Assembly: GCF_009362785.1 (NCBI RefSeq) | Contig: NZ_WHNQ01000001.1 | Span: 434,001 to 498,000 of the forward strand | DNA: 64,000 nucleotides | Source: Paraburkholderia atlantica | GTDB taxonomy: Bacteria; Pseudomonadota; Gammaproteobacteria; Burkholderiales; Burkholderiaceae | Direction of reading: 5' to 3' | Part shown: piece after piece, positions 26,819 to 35,964 of the stretch | How the letters are laid out: each line of letters starts with the position of its first letter | How positions within the stretch are numbered: the first letter of the stretch is position 1 | Notes under the pieces: model-generated | The model's database searches: none | What the model was told of the DNA's origin: nothing | What the model saw: only the letters and a program-made list of their open reading frames with translations | Program-made: the position numbers and the translations under genes

Positions 26819-28111
26819 ATGAGTTTGATGACCAAGCTAGGCCTGCGAACACTCGTGGCAACGTGCCTGATCGCCGTCGGCGGCGCCGCCAACGCACAAC
26901 TCAACGTCCTCGTGACGGGCGTCGGATCCACCCAGTTTCCGATCGCAACGGCGAATTTCGCCAATGAAGCGAACTCCCCGCAGCAGGTCAGCACGATCGT
27001 GCGTCAGGATCTGCAACGCAGCGGCAAATTCACGAATGTCGACGCAGGCGCGACGCCGGTGTCCGAGACCGATTCCGTCGACCTCGGCGCATGGAAGGCG
27101 AAGGGCGCCAACGCGTTCGTCGCGGGCAGCGTGAACCGCCTGCCGAACGGCCAGTACGAAGTGCGTTTCAAGCTGTACGACACGGTCAAGGGCGAAAGCC
27201 TCGGCGGCCTCGTGCTGGTGAGCCCGGAAAGCGGTCTGCGCATGAGCGCGCACAAGGTCGCGGACTACATTTACGCCAAGCTGATGGGCAACCGCGGCGT
27301 GTTCGCGACGCGCCTGTCGTACGTGATCAAGTCGGGCAACCGCTACCAGCTGCAGATCTCGGATTCGGACGGCCAGGACGCGCATATCGCGCTGTCGAGC
27401 CCCGAGCCGATCATCTCGCCGGCCTGGTCGCCGGACGGCACCAAGGTCGCGTACGTGTCGTTCGAGAAGAAGAAGCCGATCGTCTATATCCACGATCTGC
27501 CCACGGGCCGGCGCATCGTCGTATCGGACCAGAAGGGCAACAACAGCGCGCCGGCGTGGTCGCCGGATGGCCGCACGCTCGCCGTCGCGCTGTCGCGTAC
27601 CGGCAATACGCAGATTTTCGCGGTCAACGCGGACGGCAGCGGTCTGCGTCGTCTGACGCAGGGCAGCTCGATCGACACCGAGCCGACCTACTCTCCTGAC
27701 GGTCAGTGGATCTATTTCACGAGCGACCGCGGCGGCGCTCCGCAGATCTACAAGATGCCGGCGCAAGGTGAAAGCGCGGGCAACGCGCAACGCGTCACGT
27801 TTACGGGCAGCTACAACACCAGCCCGCGTGTGAGTCCTGACGGCAAGGAGCTTGCCTACATCTCGCGCGTCGGTGGTGGATTCAAGCTGTACATCCAGGA
27901 CCTGCAAGGCGGAACCGCCACGGGCCTGACGGACACCTCACATGACGAATCGCCGAGCTTCGCGGCGAACGGTCAGTACATTCTTTACGCCACTCAGGTG
28001 AACGGCCGTGGCGTGTTGGCCGCAGTATCGACCGATGGTCGCACTCGGCAGGTCCTGTCCGTTCAGGGGGGCAGCGTACGCGAGCCATCCTGGGGCCCGT
28101 TTATGCAATAA
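26819..28111 (+). CDS. tolB: TolB, periplasmic propeller of Tol-Pal
   Basis: A 430-residue periplasmic protein. The signal peptide is cleaved after ANA (~residue 25-27). An N-terminal domain is followed by a six-bladed propeller with the repeated signature [41 protein letters not shown]. TolB docks onto Pal and TolA. GAGGA upstream supports ATG 26819 ([10 protein letters not shown]); the earlier open frame lacks support. Confidence 0.96.
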   Translation: MSLMTKLGLRTLVATCLIAVGGAANAQLNVLVTGVGSTQFPIATANFANEANSPQQVSTIVRQDLQRSGKFTNVDAGATPVSETDSVDLGAWKAKGANAFVAGSVNRLPNGQYEVRFKLYDTVKGESLGGLVLVSPESGLRMSAHKVADYIYAKLMGNRGVFATRLSYVIKSGNRYQLQISDSDGQDAHIALSSPEPIISPAWSPDGTKVAYVSFEKKKPIVYIHDLPTGRRIVVSDQKGNNSAPAWSPDGRTLAVALSRTGNTQIFAVNADGSGLRRLTQGSSIDTEPTYSPDGQWIYFTSDRGGAPQIYKMPAQGESAGNAQRVTFTGSYNTSPRVSPDGKELAYISRVGGGFKLYIQDLQGGTATGLTDTSHDESPSFAANGQYILYATQVNGRGVLAAVSTDGRTRQVLSVQGGSVREPSWGPFMQ

Positions 28112-28143
28112 CGTTGATGCAATAACACAAGGAGAGTAATCAA

Positions 28144-28650
28144 ATGATGTCCAAACTTCGTTTCGCATTCGCCGTCGTGATGGTCGGTGCATTGGCCGCA
28201 TGTCACTCTGGCGTCAAGCTCGACGAAAACGCCGGCAAGGGCGCAGGCTCGGGTCAACCGAATCCGAACGACGTCGCGACGGTCAACGTCGACCCGCTGA
28301 ACGATCCGAACAGCCCGCTCGCAAAGCGCAGCATCTACTTCGACTTCGACAGCTACTCGGTCAAGGACGACTATCAACCGCTGCTGCAACAACACGCGCA
28401 ATATCTGAAGGGTCACCCGCAGCGTCACGTGCTGATCCAGGGCAACACCGACGAGCGCGGCACCAGCGAATACAACCTCGCACTCGGCCAGAAGCGTGCT
28501 GAAGCGGTGCGTCGTTCGCTGTCGCTGATGGGCGTGTCGGATTCGCAAATGGAAGCCGTGAGCCTCGGCAAGGAAAAGCCGCTGGCAACGGGTCATGACG
28601 AAGCGTCGTGGGCACAGAACCGCCGCGCCGACCTCGCGTATCAACAGTAA
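28144..28650 (+). CDS. pal: Pal, peptidoglycan-associated lipoprotein
   Basis: A 168-residue lipoprotein. The lipobox is LAAC (Cys ~20), followed by a flexible linker and the OmpA-like peptidoglycan-binding domain (SIYFDFDSYSVKDDY, NTDERGTSEYNLALGQKRAE). Asp and Arg in TDERG and the NRRADL segment contact diaminopimelate. AAGGAGAG lies upstream; ATG 28144 or 28147 are both possible. It lies 32 bp after tolB in the tol-pal operon. Confidence 0.97.
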   Translation: MMSKLRFAFAVVMVGALAACHSGVKLDENAGKGAGSGQPNPNDVATVNVDPLNDPNSPLAKRSIYFDFDSYSVKDDYQPLLQQHAQYLKGHPQRHVLIQGNTDERGTSEYNLALGQKRAEAVRRSLSLMGVSDSQMEAVSLGKEKPLATGHDEASWAQNRRADLAYQQ

Positions 28651-28670
28651 GTCAACGGGTGATAAGCCGA

Positions 28671-29420
28671 ATGACGCATCGTTTCTCCTGGCTGCGGGTT
28701 GCCGCAGCGGCCTGCGTCGCAGGCACGGCCCTCGCGGCCGTGCCCGCCCATGCGGGCATGTTCGACGACGATCAGGCCCGCCAGGCCATTCTCGACCTGC
28801 GCTCGAAGACCGATAGTCTGTCGAGCCAGCTGTCGGCGGCGCAACGCACGATCCTCGATCAGTCCAACCGTCTCGACCAGCTGAACCAGCAGGTCGCGAC
28901 GCTGCGCGGACAGAACGAGGACATGGCGAACCAGCTCACGACGCTGCAAAAGCAGCAGAAGGACTACTACACCGATCTCGACACGCGCCTGAAGAAATTC
29001 GAGCCGCAGCAGCAGACGGTGGATGGCGTCCAGGGCGAGGTGCAGCCGGGTGAAACCGAGGCGTTCAACGCGGCTTCACAGCAGTTCCGCAGCGGAGATT
29101 TCAAGAGCGCGGCGGCATCGTTCCGCAGCTTCATCTCGAAATATCCGAGCAGCCCCTATCAGCCGACCGCGCAGTACTGGCTCGGCAACGCGCTGTATGC
29201 ACTGCGCGACTACAAGGGTTCGACGGCGGTCTGGCAAGGTATCGTGGCCAAGTACCCGCAGCATCCGCGCGCGCCGGAAGCGCTGCTCGCAATCGCGAAC
29301 AATCAGCTCGAACAAGGCCAGAAGGCCGCGGCGAAAAAGACGCTCGAGCAGATCGTCGCGCAATACGCCGGCTCGGACGTCGCGCAGTCGGCACAGAGCA
29401 AGCTGTCGCAGATCAAGTAG
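28671..29420 (+). CDS. cpoB: Cell division coordinator CpoB (YbgF)
   Basis: A 249-residue periplasmic protein. A signal peptide ends at AHA (~28), followed by an N-terminal coiled coil (LRSKTDSLSSQLSAAQRTI) that trimerises and binds TolA. Three tetratricopeptide repeats follow (FRSGDFKSAAASFRSFISKYPSSPY and repeats). CpoB coordinates outer-membrane constriction with PBP1B peptidoglycan synthesis. It is last in the tol-pal operon, 20 bp after pal. Confidence 0.94.
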   Translation: MTHRFSWLRVAAAACVAGTALAAVPAHAGMFDDDQARQAILDLRSKTDSLSSQLSAAQRTILDQSNRLDQLNQQVATLRGQNEDMANQLTTLQKQQKDYYTDLDTRLKKFEPQQQTVDGVQGEVQPGETEAFNAASQQFRSGDFKSAAASFRSFISKYPSSPYQPTAQYWLGNALYALRDYKGSTAVWQGIVAKYPQHPRAPEALLAIANNQLEQGQKAAAKKTLEQIVAQYAGSDVAQSAQSKLSQIK

Positions 29421-29509
29421 TTCGTGGTGACGGATTGATCACGTTTTGATGGAGTTGTCGGCAGTAACGCGCAGTGTCCGAAGTGATAGCCACGCGCGCC
29501 TCTCGCTGG

Positions 29510-29537
29510 AAAGCCCGGGTAGTGATGCCCGGGCTTT
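29510..29537 (+). terminator. Intrinsic terminator of the tol-pal operon
   Basis: Stem AAAGCCCGGG / CCCGGGCTTT with an 8-nt loop, followed by a further T. It ends transcription of ybgC/tol-pal-cpoB and precedes the tRNA promoter. Confidence 0.88.
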
Positions 29538-29564
29538 TCATCTTGGTCCGATGGCATTGCAGTG

Positions 29565-29593
29565 TTGACAGGCCATCGGCTCGCCGATATAAT
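29565..29593 (+). promoter_or_regulatory. Consensus sigma-70 promoter of tRNA-Lys
   Basis: Perfect TTGACA (29565-29570), 17-bp spacer, perfect TATAAT (29588-29593). The start of transcription would fall about 8 bp before the mature tRNA 5' end. Confidence 0.92.
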
Positions 29594-29607
29594 TTCGCTT
29601 CTCTTTT

Positions 29608-29683
29608 GGGTCGTTAGCTCAGCTGGTAGAGCAGCGGACTTTTAATCCGTTGGTCACAGGTTCGAATCCCGTACGGCCTACCA
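29608..29683 (+). tRNA. tRNA-Lys (anticodon TTT)
   Basis: A 76-nt cloverleaf with encoded CCA. The acceptor stem is GGGTCGT/ACGGCCT (two G-U pairs), and the D arm GCTCAGCTGGTAGAGC is standard. Anticodon loop CTTTTAA gives TTT at 29641-29643, and the T loop is TTCGAAT. The T stem ACAGG/CCCGT has one A-C mismatch. It reads lysine AAA/AAG codons. Confidence 0.95.
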
Positions 29684-29846
29684 AAAGATTCGAGGGCTGA
29701 CATGCGAATGCATGTCGGCCCTTTTCTTTTTCTGCCCGCGCGTGCCATCGACGAAAGCGATGGTGCTCGGCGCGCAGCAGCATCGGATCTATCTGGTGTC
29801 ATCGAAGTTCGGCACGGACGAAGCAGTTACCGCCGCCAATCCTCGC

Positions 29847-30170
29847 CTAGATAAGCCCATGCGCGATGCCGCTCGGCCTCGCCCAACGCTCGCTGTCGTT
29901 CGACACGCCGAAATCGGCGGGTTGTAATGAAACGGTTGTCGAGCTAGCTGTCGCACGCTTTGCGCTGGCGCGCGCGAGAATGCGCTGCTCGTGCACATAG
30001 AAGAATTCGAGTTGGCGTGCGTCGGACGCTTTTCGCTCGAGTTCGAACACATCCTCGAGCACGCGCCGCGACACGTGAAAGCGCTGAAGTCCGCGGCCAA
30101 GTTGGATCTGAAAGACAACACCGTCGCTGTTATGCGGCACCGCTGCCCAGATAAGCGGAATGCTACTCAT
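29847..30170 (-). CDS. Small DUF1488-like protein
   Basis: A 107-residue protein starting MSSIPLIWAAVPHNSDGVVF. The order of features (an N-terminal strand pair with GVVFQIQLGRGLQRFHVSRRVLEDVF, then a helix with FYVHEQRILARASAK) resembles DUF1488 proteins common in Burkholderia. The C-terminus after ~85 looks less conserved. It lies alone behind the tRNA-Lys. Function unknown; a GGGGG run before the ATG is a poor ribosome-binding site. Confidence 0.55.
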   Translation of the reverse strand: MSSIPLIWAAVPHNSDGVVFQIQLGRGLQRFHVSRRVLEDVFELERKASDARQLEFFYVHEQRILARASAKRATASSTTVSLQPADFGVSNDSERWARPSGIAHGLI

Positions 30171-30573
30171 GGAGCCCCCGTAACTGGATCTTCACGTCAG
30201 GAACATTGACATTTGATCCTCGCACGGAAAAACGCGTGGCGCGACCTGTCAAAATTTAAACAACGTTGATTTGGTGTTTTCGCCACAGTGCCGGTCCCGA
30301 GTTTGCAACGCATCATTGATTGCACATGCACCGGTCTGGAGCGAATCGTTACGCTCCCCGAGCTTAAAGACTTCTTCTGCTTCATCACCCCTCCGACCCT
30401 ATTCATTGGATCGCATGGTTCGGCACCTCACAGACCGTCTACGCCTTCCGCTCGCATGATCGCTTCACGACGCCTTCGAGCGTTCGACAACGAAGAAAGC
30501 AACAAAGAAGAGACGACGAAACGGCGCGCGTGTCCTGCAACGATCGGACTGCCCCGCCGCTCAGGGGGTGCCC
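30171..30573. other. Noncoding stretch upstream of the outer-membrane protein gene
   Basis: About 400 bp with lower GC than its surroundings (e.g. an AT-rich run near 30250-30265). Open frames across it lack a consistent protein-like composition. I see no insertion-sequence end and no copy of the tRNA 3' end. Confidence 0.45.
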
Positions 30574-31233
30574 ATGAAAGCTGGAAAGGTAATCTGGGTA
30601 TTGGCTTTGCCGTGTCTGATCGAAACGTCGCATGCGCAGGAGGTCTATCTGCAAGGCGGCACGCTGGGCATCGGGGTCGGTGCGGCGTGGAGCGTCACGT
30701 CGTGGTTCGGCGTACATGCGGACTTCAACGCGATCAATCTGTCGCACAACTTCGAGGTCGGCGGCAATCGCTACGAAGATGACATACGGCTACGACAGGG
30801 CGGTCTCTACGGCGATTTCTTTCCGTGGGCCGGCACCGGCTTTCGCGTGACCGCGGGCCTGCGTCTGACCGACAACGAAGTCAGCGGCAACTCGGTTCCG
30901 ACCAACGGCATGTACGTATTCGAGGGCAAAGCCTCGCCGGCCTTTCCCGGCGAATACGCGACGGCGACCGCCCGATACCCGACTGCGATGCCCTATCTCG
31001 GCATCGGCTACGGCTTACACCCGAGAGGAAAAGGCTGGGGGCTCGTGGTCGATGTCGGTGTCGCCTATGGCATTCCGAAGACCTCGTACACGCTGTCGCC
31101 GGCACTATCGCAGGCGGCGGGACCGGAGATGAGTCAGCGGATCATCAACACTGGATTGCAGCAACTACGCGATAAGGTCTCGCCTTATCGATGGTATCCG
31201 ACGTTGCAGATCGGCATTTCTTATCGCTTCTGA
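30574..31233 (+). CDS. Outer-membrane beta-barrel protein, unknown family
   Basis: A 219-residue protein with a signal peptide cleaved after SHA (~22). Amphipathic, Gly/Tyr-rich strands follow (GTLGIGVGAAWSVTSWFGVH, AMPYLGIGYGLH, GWGLVVDVGVAYG), and it ends in a C-terminal Phe (IGISYRF), the classical BAM-recognised outer-membrane ending. The fold is probably an OmpW/OmpA-like eight-stranded barrel. GGGGGTG upstream fits ATG 30574. It lies between unrelated genes; ligand and role unknown. Confidence 0.75.
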   Translation: MKAGKVIWVLALPCLIETSHAQEVYLQGGTLGIGVGAAWSVTSWFGVHADFNAINLSHNFEVGGNRYEDDIRLRQGGLYGDFFPWAGTGFRVTAGLRLTDNEVSGNSVPTNGMYVFEGKASPAFPGEYATATARYPTAMPYLGIGYGLHPRGKGWGLVVDVGVAYGIPKTSYTLSPALSQAAGPEMSQRIINTGLQQLRDKVSPYRWYPTLQIGISYRF

Positions 31234-31467
31234 CGCGCGGCGCTCGGAGTCCGTCGCAGCACCATAAATTTGCAAAGAACTTTTCACATTCCAATTGCCA
31301 ATAAAAGCGCTTGGAAGAAAGAGCGACATGACTCTCGCTTTTTCTGGTTATTTATCGAGATGAAAAGATATGCAATGATCGCCGCCAAATCAGCGGGGCA
31401 TGTGTGAACCCTGCGTGAGCATACGTTCCGGCAACCCACGGCGCATTGCTTTTTCATTGAACCGATA

Positions 31468-31842
31468 ATGACCAACTTTCTGTTCGATCTGCTATCGAAC
31501 CTCGCCTTGCTCGCCATCGTATCGATGACCTGTCGACTGTATAACCGGCTCGGGTCGGGCGCCACGTTGAGCGGCCCGGTGATTTTCATCGTGCTCGCGC
31601 TGGTCGCGAGCGTGCTCGACGGCTCGTTGACGTTTGTCGTATTCGCCGACGCGCAGCGTCGCTATGGACAATTCGTCCGGCCGACATTATTTTTTCAGCG
31701 CGCTGGCGCATATGCACTCGCAATCGTGATCGCGTTCTCGTGGCATCGCATGTTAAAGCGCAGGCGAGCCGTAAAAAGCGACCTGGACGACGCGGTTGTC
31801 ATCCGAACGTCACCGTATTCCGAATCGCGGCTGCGCATGTAG
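31468..31842 (+). CDS. Small hypothetical membrane protein
   Basis: A 124-residue protein with three hydrophobic segments (LLSNLALLAIVSM, GPVIFIVLALVASVLDG, AYALAIVIAFSW) and a charged C-terminal tail. No family is recognised. The preceding ~230 bp are AT-rich. No clear ribosome-binding site is seen, so it is supported mainly by its hydrophobicity pattern and length. Confidence 0.5.
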   Translation: MTNFLFDLLSNLALLAIVSMTCRLYNRLGSGATLSGPVIFIVLALVASVLDGSLTFVVFADAQRRYGQFVRPTLFFQRAGAYALAIVIAFSWHRMLKRRRAVKSDLDDAVVIRTSPYSESRLRM

Positions 31843-32018
31843 TCCCGGTCCACTCCGATCGGCCATTTTTCGTCTCTCAATTGCCGCCCGCGAGCAGTGC
31901 AGGAACGGTCCTTGCGAATGCGGGCGCCGTCGGCTATAACTCCCGAAGACCGCGCGTTGTGGGTCATGGCACCACCGTCGTTCAATCCGTTGATGACAAC
32001 TTATAACGAGGAAACATC

Positions 32019-32837
32019 TTGGATATCGAAACCGCACGTGCATTCATCATGACCCGGGGCATCGACATCGGCACCAAGGTGATCGGCGCAATCGTGCTGT
32101 GGATCGTCGGCCGCTGGGTCATCGGGCTGATCTCCAACCTGTTGCGCAAGGTGCTCGCACGCAACGGCAAGGTCGATCCGACGCTCGCGCACTACCTCGC
32201 GTCGATTCTCGGCGCGTTGCTGAACCTGCTGCTGGTCCTTGCGATCCTGCAAATCTTCGGTGTGCAGACAACGTCGTTCGCCGCGTTGCTCGCCGGTCTC
32301 GGCCTCGCCATCGGTACGGCGTGGGGCGGCTTGCTCGCGCACTTCGCGGCCGGCGTGTTCATGCAGGTGCTGCGACCGTTCAAGGTCGGCGATTTCGTCA
32401 CGGCCGCGGGAGTCACAGGCACCGTCACCGAGTTGGGCCTGTTCGGCACGACGATCGTCACACCGGACAACGTGATGACCATCGTCGGCAACAACAAGAT
32501 TTTTTCCGACACGATCTCGAACTACAGCGTGCTGCCGTTCCGGCGCGTCGAGCTGACCGCGAAGATCGCCAACGGCGTCGATCCGACCGATGCGATCGCG
32601 CGTCTGAAAGCCGCCGTCGCGAAGATTCCGAACGTGTCCGAAAACCCCGCGCCGGACATCGAGGTCTTGAGCTTCACGCCGGAAGGACCGTTGCTGTGCG
32701 TGCGCCCTTACTCGTCCAACCAGAACTACTGGCAGGTCTACTTCGATACCAATCGCGCGATCGTGCAGACCTTTAAGGAAGCCGGCTATCCGACGCCGGA
32801 AACGCCGCTCGCACCGCGCGCGATCACGCGCGATTGA
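32019..32837 (+). CDS. mscS: Small-conductance mechanosensitive channel (MscS family)
   Basis: A 272-residue MscS-type channel with a TTG start after AACGAGGAA. Three membrane helices (~15-40, ~60-80, ~90-115) precede the pore helix GLGLAIGTAWGGLLAHFAAGVFM. The cytoplasmic beta-domain follows (FKVGDFVTAAGVTGTVTELGLF, NVMTIVGNNKIFSDTISNY). It releases solutes on hypo-osmotic shock. It is a minimal-length MscS, without long N-terminal extensions, and is followed by a terminator. Confidence 0.93.
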   Translation: MDIETARAFIMTRGIDIGTKVIGAIVLWIVGRWVIGLISNLLRKVLARNGKVDPTLAHYLASILGALLNLLLVLAILQIFGVQTTSFAALLAGLGLAIGTAWGGLLAHFAAGVFMQVLRPFKVGDFVTAAGVTGTVTELGLFGTTIVTPDNVMTIVGNNKIFSDTISNYSVLPFRRVELTAKIANGVDPTDAIARLKAAVAKIPNVSENPAPDIEVLSFTPEGPLLCVRPYSSNQNYWQVYFDTNRAIVQTFKEAGYPTPETPLAPRAITRD

Positions 32838-32892
32838 TGTGATCTAACGTGCTCGCGAAGCCCGCACGCGTCGTCGGCACCGCGGATGAAAA

Positions 32893-32919
32893 AAGGCGTC
32901 GCGAGATTCGCGACGCCTT
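32893..32919. terminator. Bidirectional intrinsic terminator between mscS and dedA
   Basis: 11-bp stem AAGGCGTCGCG / CGCGACGCCTT with a 5-nt loop and an A-tract on the left side. It lies between convergent genes. The U-tract is good on the minus strand and short on the plus strand. Confidence 0.82.
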
Positions 32920-32958
32920 CTGGTTTTCCAAGCCCGAACTACAGCCGGCAACAGTCCG

Positions 32959-33630
32959 TCAACGCGTACTCGCGTTCGCGTCATTCTTGCGCAGCATCTT
33001 CCACAACGCGGCGAGCACGACCGGCACGATTGCCGCGCCGATACCGACCAGCACGATCACATTCAGATACTGACGGATGAACGGGATGTTGCCGAAGAAA
33101 TAGCCGAGCAGCACGAGCAGCAGCACCCATGACAGCGCGCCGACGACGTTGAACATCTGGAAGCGGCTCCAGGTCATCGACGACGCACCGGCGACGAACG
33201 GCGCAAAGGTCCGCACGACCGGGATGAAACGCGCGAGTACGATCGTCTTGCCGCCGTGTTTCTCATAGAAATCGTGAGTCTTCTGCAGCGCGGCACGATC
33301 GAGAAAGCGCTCGAGCACCGGAATGTGGGAATTGAACACGCGCGGTCCGATCGCACGGCCGATCAGATAGTTGACCGTATTGCCGCCGATCGCCGCCACC
33401 AGCAGCAACAGGATCAGCAGCCCGAGATGCATCTGCCCGGCCGCGCAGAACGCGCCGCCGATGAACAGCAGCGAGTCGCCCGGCAGAAACGGCAGAACCA
33501 CGAGCCCAGTTTCTGCGAACACGATTGCGAATAGCACCGCGTACACCCACGTGCCATACACCTGGATGAAGTCCCCGAGGAACTTGTCGATGTGTAGGAC
33601 AAGGTTGGCGAAATGTAGCAACGTATCCAA
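32959..33630 (-). CDS. DedA/SNARE-associated family membrane protein
   Basis: A 223-residue inner-membrane protein of the DedA family (undecaprenyl-phosphate/lipid flippase or proton-dependent transporter roles are reported for members). Signature regions: ETGLVVLPFLPGDSLLFIGG (~40-60), then the re-entrant segment with the conserved Arg in VLARFIPVVRTFAPFVAG (~130-148), then C-terminal membrane helices. Divergent from mutL. Confidence 0.92.
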   Translation of the reverse strand: MDTLLHFANLVLHIDKFLGDFIQVYGTWVYAVLFAIVFAETGLVVLPFLPGDSLLFIGGAFCAAGQMHLGLLILLLLVAAIGGNTVNYLIGRAIGPRVFNSHIPVLERFLDRAALQKTHDFYEKHGGKTIVLARFIPVVRTFAPFVAGASSMTWSRFQMFNVVGALSWVLLLVLLGYFFGNIPFIRQYLNVIVLVGIGAAIVPVVLAALWKMLRKNDANASTR

Positions 33631-33810
33631 GGAGTGTCCTTATAAGCCATTGTTTGCGTAGAGGGAAACGGCCAACGCGCGACCCAATAACAGGTCAGCA
33701 AGCGGCGGGCCGACCGCTGCGAATTGACCGCGACATGATACAGAAAGTGCCTCGGGTCGATTAAAAAACTGCGGATTGGGCACAGGCGCGGGCGGCATGC
33801 GCCGAGTCGC

Positions 33811-33816
33811 TATAAT
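33811..33816 (+). promoter_or_regulatory. TATAAT -10 box of mutL, 6 bp before the ATG
   Basis: Perfect -10 with only TTCGCC between it and ATG 33823. Transcription would start at or beside the start codon, giving a leaderless mRNA. No matching -35 at 16-18 bp is evident. Confidence 0.5.
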
Positions 33817-33822
33817 TTCGCC

Positions 33823-35919
33823 ATGTCCGAATTCTCCGAAACGCCTGCGGGCACCGCGGCCGCGGCCGCACCCTCCGACGCCTCCCGCGCGGCGCCCGCG
33901 CCGCGTCCGCTGCGCGCGATCCAGCCGCTCCCCGATCAACTGATCAGCCAGATCGCCGCCGGCGAAGTGGTCGAGCGGCCGGCGTCGGTGGTCAAGGAGC
34001 TGCTCGAGAATGCGCTCGACGCGGGCGCGCAAACGCTGCGCATCCTGCTCGACGAAGGCGGAGTCAAACGCATCTCCATCACCGACGACGGCTGCGGCAT
34101 CCCCGAGAACGAACTCGTGCTCGCACTGACGCGCCACGCGACCAGCAAGATCCGCTCGCTTGCCGAGCTCGAAGCGGTCGCGACGCTCGGATTCCGAGGT
34201 GAGGCGCTCGCGTCGATTGCGTCGGTCGCGCAGATGAGCATCACGAGCCGCACCGCCGACGTGCCGCACGCGGTGCGCATCGATGCGGAAACCGGCGTGC
34301 TGAGTCCCGCCGCCGGCACGCAAGGCACGACGATCGAAGTCCGCGAGCTGTACTTCAACACGCCCGCGCGCCGCAAATTCCTGAAAAGCGAACAGACCGA
34401 ACTCGGCCACTGTCTCGAACAGATCCGCCGCGCCGCTCTCGCGCGGCCGGACGTCGCGATCTCGGTGCTGCACAACGGCAAGGCCGTCGAACACTGGAAC
34501 GCGAGCGAGCCGCCCGCACGCGTCGCGAAGATTCTCGGCGATACGTTCGCGACCGCCCATCTGCCGCTCGACGAATCCGCTGGTCCGCTCGCGATCTACG
34601 GCTGCGCCGGTCTGCCGACCGCGAGCCGCGGCCGCGCCGATCAACAGTATTTCTTCGTCAACGGCCGCTTCGTGCGGGACAAGCTGCTCACGCACGCGGT
34701 ACGCGCCGCGTATGAAGACGTGCTGCACGGTGAGCGTTATCCGTCGTACGTTCTGTTCCTCGATCTGCCGCCCGAGGGCGTCGACGTGAACGTGCATCCG
34801 TCGAAAATCGAGGTGCGTTTCCGTGATTCGCGCTCGATCCACCAGTTCGTGTTCCATGCGGTGCAGCGCGCGCTCGCGCGGCACGCGGGCGCGTCGCCGG
34901 AAACGACGGCGGGCGGGCATGCGGCGCATCTGGAGCCGTCGGCCGGTGGACCGGCTTCATTTGGTTCGACGCCGCTGGGTAGCACAAGCGGCGTAGGCGA
35001 CGGCATTGGCGCGGGCGCCGGTGTTTCGAGTGGCGCGGGCTTCGACGCCGGAAGCCGTGGCAGCTTTGGCGGCGGCAGCGGCTTCAGCAGCTTCGGCGCC
35101 TCGCAGCCCGGCAACACGTGGATGCGCCAGGCGCGCATGACGCAAGGCACGCTGCCGGTCGCGCAACCGCTCGCCGGTTACGACGCGCTGTTCGGCCGCA
35201 AAGACCCGCTCGCGGGCCGGGTCGAAGGCGCGTCGCTGTTCGAAGCGCGCGACTCGGCGAGCGAAACGACGTCGCCGTACGACGCGGCATCGTTCGCGTC
35301 GCGTCCGGCTTCTCCCGCATTCGACGCCACCGACGACCAGCCGCTCGGCTTCGCGCTCGGCCAGATCCACGGCATCTACGTGCTGGCGCAGAACCGCCAC
35401 GGGCTCGTGATCGTCGACATGCATGCCGCGCACGAGCGCATCCTGTACGAGCAGTTCAAGAACGCGCTCGCCGACCACGCGATCGCCGTGCAGCCGCTGC
35501 TGATTCCGCAGACGATGCAGGCCGATCCGGTCGAAATCGGCACGGTCGAGGAAGAGCGCGACACACTCGATGCGCTCGGCTTCGACCTCGCGGTGCTGTC
35601 ACCGACCACGCTCGCGATCCGCGCGGTCCCGGCGTTGCTGAAGGACGCCGACCTGCAAGCGCTCGCGCGTGCGGTGCTGTCCGACCTGCACGCGTTCGGC
35701 GGCTCGCGGGTGCTGACCGAGCGTCAGCACGAACTACTCGGCACGCTCGCGTGCCATCACGCGGTGCGCGCGAACCGGCGTCTGACGCTCGACGAAATGA
35801 ACGCGCTGTTGCGCCAGATGGAAGCGACCGAGCGCGCCGACCAGTGCAACCACGGGCGTCCGACCTGGTATCAGCTGACGCTGGCCGATCTCGATCGGCT
35901 GTTCATGCGCGGCCAGTAA
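33823..35919 (+). CDS. mutL: DNA mismatch repair protein MutL
   Basis: A 698-residue MutL. The N-terminal GHKL ATPase has GEVVERPASVVKELLENALDAGA, DDGCGI and TLGFRGEALASI. A long Gly/Ser-rich linker occupies ~360-440. The C-terminal dimerisation domain contains DMHAAHERILYE (~531-542), which fits the endonuclease motif DQHAx2Ex4E, plus ACHHAVRA and CNHGRP near the end. That predicts intrinsic nicking activity, as in organisms lacking MutH. No ribosome-binding site; the -10 box adjoins the ATG. miaA follows after 45 bp. Confidence 0.96.
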   Translation: MSEFSETPAGTAAAAAPSDASRAAPAPRPLRAIQPLPDQLISQIAAGEVVERPASVVKELLENALDAGAQTLRILLDEGGVKRISITDDGCGIPENELVLALTRHATSKIRSLAELEAVATLGFRGEALASIASVAQMSITSRTADVPHAVRIDAETGVLSPAAGTQGTTIEVRELYFNTPARRKFLKSEQTELGHCLEQIRRAALARPDVAISVLHNGKAVEHWNASEPPARVAKILGDTFATAHLPLDESAGPLAIYGCAGLPTASRGRADQQYFFVNGRFVRDKLLTHAVRAAYEDVLHGERYPSYVLFLDLPPEGVDVNVHPSKIEVRFRDSRSIHQFVFHAVQRALARHAGASPETTAGGHAAHLEPSAGGPASFGSTPLGSTSGVGDGIGAGAGVSSGAGFDAGSRGSFGGGSGFSSFGASQPGNTWMRQARMTQGTLPVAQPLAGYDALFGRKDPLAGRVEGASLFEARDSASETTSPYDAASFASRPASPAFDATDDQPLGFALGQIHGIYVLAQNRHGLVIVDMHAAHERILYEQFKNALADHAIAVQPLLIPQTMQADPVEIGTVEEERDTLDALGFDLAVLSPTTLAIRAVPALLKDADLQALARAVLSDLHAFGGSRVLTERQHELLGTLACHHAVRANRRLTLDEMNALLRQMEATERADQCNHGRPTWYQLTLADLDRLFMRGQ

Positions 35920-35964
35920 CGCGCCGCGTTCGATCACACCGTTGCGCCGCGCGCCCGCTTTCCC

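Noticed and set aside
29660..30573. att-site duplication or integrase next to tRNA-Lys
   Set aside because: No second copy of the tRNA 3' end and no integrase gene is visible in the following sequence.
30288..30782. 164-codon ORF overlapping the outer-membrane protein start
   Set aside because: Its second half is a shadow frame of the barrel protein, and the first half lacks any conserved-looking pattern.
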